Source of the DNA: Argopecten irradians
Taxonomy: Eukaryota > Mollusca > Bivalvia > Pectinida > Pectinidae
NCBI RefSeq assembly: GCF_041381155.1
Contig: NC_091142.1
Location: 35,761,604 to 35,825,603, forward strand
Length of the DNA: 64,000 bases
Direction of reading: 5' to 3'
Shown: one piece after another, positions 57,095-64,000 of the stretch
How the letters are laid out: every line of letters begins with the position of its first letter
How positions within the stretch are numbered: the stretch's first letter is position 1
Program-made: the position numbers and the translations under genes
Notes under the pieces: generated by a model
What the model saw: only the letters and a program-made list of their open reading frames with translations
Database searches by the model: none
Told to the model about the DNA's origin: nothing

Positions 57095-59128
57095 GTAAGC
57101 ACATTACATGGTTCCCAGGGAGACCTGACATGATTATGTATGTTTGCCATTTGCCATCTAGCAGCATTCATTTTGACCCGTTTCGAGTTTCACTTCTGAT
57201 CGCCTCCTCATCACCCCTGTTATAGGTTCTGTTAATAAGTCAGAATACTATAAAATACCATCCTCGATATTCCTGGGGTTCCGTTCACTTACTATCTCTA
57301 CACCCCTGGACTATCTCATAGTGAAATTGAAGGCAGCTCAGCGGAAAACATTTGACCAATCACAGGCTAGCAAAGATTTCCTTTGAAAACTACAGAGAAA
57401 GCGACGCTTAAAGTTGTATTTCTGGTAATTTTCACTGTAACGATACATTGCTTAAACATTTGATATTTGAACATGCACATGTAACTTATTGATTATGCTC
57501 CCCAAAAGAATGTGTCGGCCTATAAGTCCCTGGTTTTGAATACAGCGCCTTCAATCACCGCCATGTTCAGTACCTTCGGCTTTTGTCGGCATTCCGAATC
57601 GTACCACGTGACTTATGCCTACACGTCCTGTACGTGGTGATCCAGGTAACTAGCGTAAGCGCACATGTGTTTGTTTATGTTTTCCTTCTGGCTAATATGA
57701 GCAAATCATGCTGGTATATGTCCACAGAGCGAGTATTTGAAACATCTACATGTAATTCACCACATTGCCGTAATTCAATATTGTGGGTATCAAATATTGT
57801 AATGTGCAAGCATTATTTTTCTTTGTAGATCCAGTCTGCTGAGGTCGACCGCATGTTTTGTTTATGAAAAAAAAATTGTTGACATTTGGTTTCACAACTC
57901 TCGTGTTACTTCGAGATTGTCGCGACGATGTTCGGAAGAGTTCGGAAATGAGTCGGCATCTTTCGAGTTTAATTTTGACGTGTACACGTTAAAAAGATTT
58001 TTTACTTCTATAATTAAAAATCCTTGCAGTGCTGCAACTTTGTACAAAAGTTTGCCTCCAGTTTTACTATGAGATAGTTCAGGGGTGTATAGAGATCGTA
58101 AGTGATCGGAACCCCTGGAGTGTCGAGGATGGTAAAATACAAGCACATATGTGTATGTAGTGTGCGTTGTTAAAATAGTATCCTTATGGGTCAGCGTCTA
58201 TGTAAATATTCTTAATGCATAAGGAAACACCAATGACGGAACCCAACCAAAGGTATGGAATATTTATAAGTATCACTGTAAAATACAATCGAAATGTCAA
58301 AACATCTGTTTCCAAGTGGCTGGACTAAAGCTGAAGTGATCGTATGCTATTGGATTTTCAGAACTGAGAGGTGGGAAGTTACAAGTCCAGCATCGTTTCT
58401 TGTAGCAATCATTTGTGGGAAATAAAATGTTGAATATGATGTCATCATAATTAAGTATACAATGTAGCTAAACGACCATAAAATGAAGTTTGCTCTCACA
58501 GAACAGCTCACTCTGCAGTTAGACAAGAACCCACAGATAGACGAGGTGTTGATATATTTACTAATGAGATGTAGCCGGAAGCTGAGACATATGCAACTCT
58601 GCTGCCAACTGGCCGTCTCTACGATCGACCGAATACGTCTTTCTTCTGCTACATAACTACCTTCGTAAGTAGCGAGAGCTTAGGGTATCTACCGGGACTT
58701 GACATGTTACAGTGGGAAAAACCTAATAATTCCACTATATTATCGTTGGGCCATTTAGTTGAACCATGTGTGTTTAGCACGCTGGTAGTCAAAGACCCAC
58801 TATAGACTAATTAGTATACAGCAGGTCTTTGACTTACCAGCGTAAAACACAGTCTGGTTTAACATTTTGGCAGAGCAGGGTATGTCAGATCCCGTTCTCA
58901 ATACATGTATTACAAATGTCTATTTAAAAGATCGTGAATCTTTACATTATTGACTATTCTCATATTTTTCCTCTTTCCGTGTACAGTTATTGTGTGAATT
59001 TGTGTGATTTTAACGTTACAGATTTGCACACTATGAGTTTGAGCATTCACGGCCTAAATGAACATGAATGGCACCGACTGCGGCAAATACAACAGCCTCT
59101 TATCAACGCTATCAACAGGATGCCCTAA
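56047..59128 (+). CDS. FBXO39: FBXO39-like F-box gene (2-3 exons)
   Basis: Substrate-receptor candidate for an SCF ubiquitin ligase. Exon 1, 56047-57094, is 349 codons. The F-box is at about residues 24-65 (WNNLPDVLVIQIYGYL, then ACVCRRWRDLFYTPSLWRRR). Leucine-rich-like repeats follow, including LEHSWHFWISRNKVIGALCR, as in human FBXO39. Exon 2 starts at 58502 and a candidate last exon lies at 59022-59128. In-frame reading of exon 2 stops at 58656. Reaching exon 3 needs either a weak donor at 58637 or a frame change before the strong donor at 58665. Exon 1 alone is certain. Vertebrate FBXO39 is about 440 residues, close to the sum of the three exons. Confidence 0.83.
57262..58133. mobile_element. 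TIR element, CCATCCTCGATA family, in F-box intron 1
   Basis: About 75-bp inverted ends: CCATCCTCGATATTCC...GGGGTTCCG...CACTTAC on the left is mirrored at 58060-58133. It is about 870 bp and non-coding. Conserved sub-terminal phrases include GACCAATCACAGGC and CAAAGATTTCCTTTGAA. Fragments of the same family recur at 38671 and 59952-60860. The superfamily is unknown to me. Confidence 0.75.
58502..58656 (+). CDS. FBXO39: F-box gene exon 2 (end uncertain)
   Basis: After CTCTCACAG it reads EQLTLQLDKNPQIDEVLIYL, then LMRCSRKLRHMQLCCQL and STIDRI. This aligns with human TLQKLTCEF...[32 protein letters not shown]. The phase fits exon 1. The coordinates given run to the in-frame stop; a splice at 58637 or 58665 is possible. 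Confidence 0.72.
58758..58863. repeat. ~105-bp hairpin in F-box intron 2
   Basis: The arms GTTGAACCATGTGTGTTT...CGCTGGTAGTCAAAGACC and GGTCTTTGACTTACCAGCG...GGTTTAAC pair over ~40 bp with a few mismatches and a loop of ~20 bp. It could be a tiny foldback transposon or a source of hairpin RNA. Confidence 0.7.
59022..59128 (+). CDS. FBXO39: F-box gene candidate last exon
   Basis: After CGTTACAG it reads LHTMSLSIHGLNEHEWHRLR, then QIQQPLINAINRMP and TAA. The position and charge pattern suit the FBXO39 C-terminus (LQEIYRKYRKLIESELN), but identity is weak. Its end is repeated downstream. Confidence 0.55.
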
Positions 59129-59320
59129 AATGTATAGGAAACGGCAAATTTAACAGCCTCTTATAAATATCAACGCACGCCACCAACGGGAGGCTCTAAA
59201 GATTCATCGGAAACGTCAAATACAACAGTCACTTAACGCCACCAACGGATTGATCTAAAGATTTATCGGAAATAGCAAAATAACCCTTCTCTCATCAACG
59301 CCATCAACGGGAGCTATGCT
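59080..59320 (+). repeat. ~60-70-bp array carrying the F-box stop-codon edge
   Basis: Four degenerate units. Each contains the last coding bases and stop of the preceding exon (CAAATACAACAGCCTCTTAT, then AACGCCATCAACGG and CTAAA) with ~20 UTR bases. The first unit is the coding end itself. Confidence 0.75.
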
Positions 59321-59951
59321 CTATTTTATTTAGGTCTTGAGCCGGTTCATCAGAATAATACAGACTGGTCTCTACATCGCCCCTTGACCGAGTGGTTACG
59401 ACTCAGTTCGGCCACACCATGACAATCTAGCTGACTTAAAATTTACAAGCCAATTTTAAGCCAATCAAACTTCAGCTCAAGTGTTGTCGCGCCCCGATTC
59501 CAAAACAATCGCAATTTAACATTGCGTTTCGGTTTTTGCAACGGGACTGCTATCCTATAGCATTGTCGTAATGGCAACACTTTTCAAATAATGAATAAAG
59601 TTTTAACTACATTTCAGCGTTAGCCATTTTATGTGCAGACCCACGAGAAATATGTTTTATCGATGTACATGCATTAAAACTATGACAGTCTACGACACAC
59701 AAATGCAGTCGCCTGGCCAAACATGTATACCAGCTGCGGCTTATACGTACAAAGTACCACAATCACGTCCTTAATTTTCGTATTAACGATAAGATTTCCT
59801 CAGATTAAATCCAAAATGATTGTTCGTCTTGTTGTTCGTCTGTGTATATAAAACAAGTACAAGTGTAAGTAAATTTTTGATACTGTATTACGAAATGTCG
59901 ATATCGGATACATTAGAAATAAGTTTGTTATGCCAGAGAGACTAAAACGAG

Positions 59952-60860
59952 CCATCCTCGATACCCAAGGGGTCGTAATATCCACTCTTGGATCATCCTC
60001 GATACTCCAAGGGTGACTATCAATGTCGACGTTTTCGGTTTATCCACCCCTGTGACTATGTCATAGCAAAACTGGAGACTACATATATTTAATTATGTTT
60101 GACACCTTATTAGTAAGTAGTTATATAAACATAGTTTATTTGGTTCTTTGATGTACATTCATTCCACAATACAGGAACCATCTAAGTAGCCATACCGATA
60201 CAACCAGTATTAGAGGATGATACGTCAATAGAATCAAAAACGAATAATTAACGGTACATTGTAAGTCGACTGTTGCTTTGAAGTTGGGCGTCGCTCTCCT
60301 AATAATCTTCAAAGGATCGAAATCTCTGCAGGCCTGTAATTGGTCATTTGCCCCCCCCCCCCCCCCCCCTGAACTGCCTTATAAAAAAGGCCTAGTTCAG
60401 GGTGGATATTTGACGACATGCGATAAAAGTAACCCCTGAAGTATCGAGGATTGGGTTAGTTCATAGCAAGGATACGTCCTTGCTCATTGTTAAACTGAAG
60501 GCAGCCCAGAAGAAATAATACGAATTTCATTTTATGTGTACATCAAAAGTATCGAATAATAGCTATACTGTGTTTCGAATAACGGTACACTGTGCACGTG
60601 GTTTGACTGTGCTGCTTTGAAGTTGGGCGTCGCTCTCTTGTAATCTTCAAAGGCGATCTCTGCAGGCCTGTGATTGGTCAGTTTTTACTCCTAAACTGCA
60701 TTCATAGATACATTTACCATTTTCCATCCAGGATAAAATAAACGCTGCTACCTCTGCAAACATGTGGCATCTCTCCAACATATAATCTCTAGAGTTCTGA
60801 GACTTCAACGGTGTGAAAGTAACCCCAGGCCCCGATTAAGTCTGCACTTCTGTATCGAGA
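59952..60860. mobile_element. Nested fragments of the CCATCCTCGATA TIR family
   Basis: Left-end sequences at 59952 and 59993, a right end at about 60437-60454, and sub-terminal blocks (GCTTTGAAGTTGGGCGTCGC, GCAGGCCTGTAATTGGTCA) at 60270 and 60610. At least two copies are present, truncated or nested. A poly(C) run of 20 at 60351 is probably poorly measured. Confidence 0.6.
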
Positions 60861-61749
60861 AATCAAAGCAATAATGGGTATCAAGGATGAAAATTACATG
60901 TAGCAATGTCAGCAAAGTGATATTATTTCACAAGTAATTGCGCTTTTAAGCAAATATATGACTTATAACATATCATGTCAAAATATGCTTAATTAATGTA
61001 CATGTATTTATTTATTTTTTACTTTGTACTGTATAAATTAATGTATAAATTGATATTATATTAGCATACAGTATCCCTGTGGCAAAACAGAGTGTCCATA
61101 TTACAGTGTACATGTACGTGTATTATTGAAGCGGAATTGAACATATATTCTACTTAATGTATCTGGGGTTTTTTAATATATCGTTAGTGAAAAGAGTTTC
61201 CAGAGAAGGGTATTTTTCATACAAACATTTTTTTTTTCATTTAAAGCATTGATGTTACTATTGTGTTAAAGAAATTTTGTTTGCAAACTGTGTGAATCCG
61301 CGTAGCGGATTCTCACAAAAGTTTGAAAATAATTTATTTCATAACCATTTAAATGAAGTTAAAAAAAATAGCTACATCAATACTTACAATTCATTTTTCA
61401 GACTACTTGATAACATAAAGTACGTTTAAACGTACGGTTTTTTTTCCAATGGATTTTTTTCTTCATAGTATATGAGGAAAAAGAATTTGCCAATCAGAGA
61501 GTTGGATTCAGTATGAAAACAAAGTGAAAATTAATTATTTTCATATCCGGAAAATCTCTCCAGTCTCGACTCAAAAAGTATTTTTGATATACTGTACATC
61601 TCACAGACGCTTGATATGCAGGTGATTGCAATGAAGCAGGATAATGACACAGATTTCCCGTGAAAACGTTTGGAAATGTCGTGATCAACTGTCTGTTGTG
61701 GTATTTTACGATATAAACCTGATAGTTACACATATAAAGTAGTGTCAGT
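60861..61749. other. AT-rich spacer before ESS2
   Basis: No repeat family or exon was recognised. It should contain the ESS2 promoter. I see no clear TATA box or GC-rich island and cannot place a start site. Confidence 0.4.
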
Positions 61750-62671
61750 ATGGCTCTACAGAAAGCTAATGATCTAACTGTAGCTACTACAGATTCAAGT
61801 CGACAGGGAAACAAGAAGACAAGCGTAAAGGTGCTTGATGAGGAAACGTACACAAAGGTAATGTCGGTGTAACAATCAGACAGCAACACAGATAAATATG
61901 ATGTTATAAACCAGTATACATTCTATAGATGTATATAATGTACATGTTCATAGCAATTACACTGCCATGTCGATCATAGGAGTGAATGGAGACAATATGA
62001 TTAAGTATTTTTTTTTCTATTTTTCTATTTTTCAACATAGATCAACTTTGGCCATTTGTTCCTACAATGCTCAATTTATATTAATAAACATGTAAATTTT
62101 CTTAATAATTCTTTGTAAAACGCCTCTTAGTGGTAAGAATTCGCAAAATCTCTAATTTATCATAAACTTCTATTCCGTCCCAATAATCCATATTTCATGT
62201 AATACATTTTCGTAGCTGGTATTAAAACTTAACCTGTCATTAAAAAAAAAAAAAAACGAACGAGACAGGTTAGGTACTAATCCCTATTGAGATTTCTCCT
62301 CTAGACTCTTTTATATTCGGACGTTTGATAGATGTCTATCTATCAAACGTCTGAATATAAAAGAGTCTAGAGGATGTTTGATAGATAGACATCTATCAAT
62401 CGTCCTAATATAAAAGAGTCTAGAGGAGGAATCTCAATAGGGATTAGTTAGGTACCTATGCGATACAGTGTATATAAAATAGTTACAATGTGACTGATTA
62501 CTTTTCAGAATCTTGAGAATATCATTGAGAGAGATTTTTTTCCTGACTTACCAAAACTCCAGTCACATACAGAATATTTCACAGCCTTGGAGAAAAATGA
62601 CCTGGTCAAGCTTCGTGAGATACAGATGAGACAAAATACTAATAGACCACAGACAGACTCTACAACCGGAT
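61750..62671 (+). CDS. ESS2: ESS2 splicing factor homologue (first two exons)
   Basis: Homologue of ESS2/DGCR14, a nuclear protein associated with the spliceosomal C complex. Exon 1, 61750-61857, starts MALQKANDLTVATTDSSRQG and ends VLDEETYTK. Exon 2, 62509-62671, reads NLENIIERDFFPDLPKLQSH, then TEYFTALEKNDLVKLREIQM. Human has VLDEEEYIEGLQTVIQRDFF, then PDVEKLQAQKEYLEAEENGD and LERMRQIAIKF. Splice sites and phase agree. The rest of the gene (~400 residues in human) lies right of the window. The 650-bp intron holds a nested palindrome. Confidence 0.93.
62268..62456. repeat. Nested palindrome in ESS2 intron 1
   Basis: The outer arms CTAATCCCTATTGAGATT and AATCTCAATAGGGATTAG enclose three alternating copies of a ~45-bp arm (CTCTAGACTCTTTTATATT, then CGGACGTTTGATAGATG). 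Any neighbouring pair of inner arms can fold, so two alternative hairpins exist. No coding capacity. Confidence 0.88.
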
Positions 62672-63260
62672 GTAAGTTCTATGATTCAAAGTTAATCAGT
62701 ACTTGCCATGTAAGATATTAATTTGATGTCCCTGTCATGAAATGAGATACATGTACATCAGCCACAAATCGTCAATCACAAATCATCTGTGTCGACGGCC
62801 TGGTCAACACTATTAGAAAAAGATGTACAATGTATAGTGTTGCTCATTTCCATCCAATACTGCTTTGGTATTATATAATAACATATTGTACTGTGTAACG
62901 GTATGAACATTTATTTATATCTTAGAAATCAAGTGTTGGTAGTTTATGTAAAATTAGTAGTCTCTTTGAATATCCTGACATGGTCTTGACAAAGTGTTGT
63001 TTCATATCGTTTTGATCCCAAATCAAAGATGTCACAAATGTGCATGATATACATGTTATTTTATATGACTGTTGTCGAGATTGTCAGATGACCATTAAGG
63101 CCCTTGGGCCTCTTGTTATCTATTTTGTCACTTTTGTGCTACATGTATATGTGAACTGTGTATGCTGATCTATAGAAAATATCATGGAGAATTTTGGTTT
63201 ATAATGTTTGACGAAGCAAGGGTAATGTAACTGGTTAATATCAATCAAGGGTCACACTTA
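62672..63260. other. ESS2 intron 2 sequence with an element end
   Basis: Non-coding. At about 63083-63113 it contains TTAAGGCCCTTGGGCCTCTT, the palindromic end of another member of the mollusc element group seen at 28828. I see no matching left end inside the window. Confidence 0.45.
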
Positions 63261-63267
63261 ATAACGA

Positions 63268-63680
63268 CAACAAACGACAACAAACGACAACACATTAAAT
63301 ATAAGGAAAAGTTAGTGACAACACAAGATATGTTATTCAGTACATTAAAATGAATATTCTACCAAGTTTTATGAAGATTGGAGCAAAAATGAAGGAATTA
63401 GAGCGATTTTAATATTCTGAAATCGGCCGCTGGTCAACGATAAATCGAGTGACAAGAGGTTTGCCGTGACGGTATACCGACAACACGTTGTAACATCAAA
63501 AATGTTTTAAAAAACCTAACGACAACAGAAGATGTGTTATTTGTCATACTATAATGCATCTATGTACAAAATTTCATTACGATTGGAATAAAAATGAAGA
63601 CTTTATACCTGTTTTAATGTTACGAGATCGGCGACTGGTCAGGTTTACTACAGACAACAGATCGACGACTCACACACACG
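63268..63680 (+). repeat. Two diverged ~200-bp tandem units
   Basis: Two successive blocks share CGACAACA...AAGATATGTTATT, a GATTGGAGCAAAAATGAAG-like phrase and GAAATCGGCCGCTGGTCA, at an offset of about 210 bp. A (CGACAACAAA)3 stretch precedes the first. It looks like the edge of a satellite-type repeat. Confidence 0.65.
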
Positions 63681-64000
63681 CCTGTACACGCGTGTGTACG
63701 AGTGCATAGGGTCTCGATACTGTTTGTCCAAGCCATTATTGTGTAAACATCATTATAGTCGGTGTAGAACTCTAGGCCATACTCAATACACGAGTATGTT
63801 ACCAGACCCTACGTGACGTTACCCAAATTGGAACACTTTTGAAGATAATTGTAAAAAATTTCATACATGTGGTTGAATCTTAACATTCCACAAATAGATG
63901 CTTTTATTAATAATTTCATGATTTGTTTACTTGTCAGCCCTGTGTTTCAGCAGATTTGAGTACCCAAAATAGAACACCTCCTAAATAATTAAAGTTTGAT

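Noticed and set aside
57095-57225. Read-through C-terminus of the F-box protein (392-residue form)
   Set aside because: A good GTAAGC donor at 57095 and a phase-matched, family-like exon 2 make the tail unlikely, although intron retention cannot be excluded.
59378-59440. tRNA gene or SINE head (GACCGAGTGGTTACGACT)
   Set aside because: The D-arm resembles a serine/leucine tRNA, but no matching box B or SINE body follows at the right distance.
61494-61889. 131-codon minus-strand frame overlapping ESS2 exon 1
   Set aside because: It is antisense to a clear conserved exon and resembles no protein family.
168-62671. Functional splicing cluster formed by SFSWAP and ESS2
   Set aside because: They are ~55 kb apart with unrelated genes between them and no shared regulation visible. 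Proximity is probably chance.

Overview
This is eukaryotic nuclear DNA, AT-rich and intron-rich, most likely from a bivalve or another mollusc. The call rests on the gene content (animal splicing factors, a SASH1-type SAM/SH3 scaffold, a CYB5R4-type reductase). It also rests on repeats I recognise from bivalve genomes: a tRNA-headed SINE and a non-autonomous element with a ~157-bp satellite core. No bacterial genes, CRISPR arrays, retroviral or LTR elements, or convincing RNA genes were seen.

Layout. (1) 168-6905, minus strand: ten exons of SFSWAP, the SR-like splicing regulator with two SURP domains; both gene ends are missing. (2) 6906-20841: no convincing exon; it holds SINE copies, a ~157-bp-core element and a ~1.6-kb tandem duplication. 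(3) 20842-36452, plus strand: twelve exons of a SASH1-family scaffold (conserved N-terminal block, SH3, SAM, SASH1 C-terminal block, second SAM, stop). (4) 36453-42615: 3' UTR, a Tigger/pogo-like MITE, a 30-bp minisatellite and other repeats. (5) 42616-47598, minus strand: seven exons of a CYB5R4 (Ncb5or) homologue, giving the CS tail and the FAD/NADH reductase; the N-terminal cytochrome b5 domain is not visible. (6) 50350-56046: repeats, a hAT-like element, a long foldback and a TIR element. (7) 56047-59128, plus strand: an FBXO39-like F-box gene. (8) 61750-62671, plus strand: the first two exons of ESS2 (DGCR14), running off the window. The genes do not form a pathway. Two act in pre-mRNA splicing, but their proximity is probably incidental.

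The most unusual feature is a repeated pattern. At least eight tandem arrays or local duplications carry the edge of a coding exon as part of the repeat unit. Most units contain a splice acceptor or donor with 13-39 nt of adjoining exon. Cases are two in SFSWAP, three in SASH1 (two of them on either side of the same SH3 exon), two in CYB5R4 (about 24 and 26 units) and one at the stop codon of the F-box gene. Some units recreate a complete AG-exon-GT cassette in frame, and one 36-bp array reads open as 12-residue peptide repeats.

A second pattern is about quality. Conserved exons of SASH1 and CYB5R4 contain several one-base shifts, mostly in homopolymer runs, where the flanking protein matches its family in two frames. 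I read these as uncorrected long-read consensus errors rather than gene death. Exon boundaries were read by eye from splice motifs, phase and remembered vertebrate proteins; no alignment was run.
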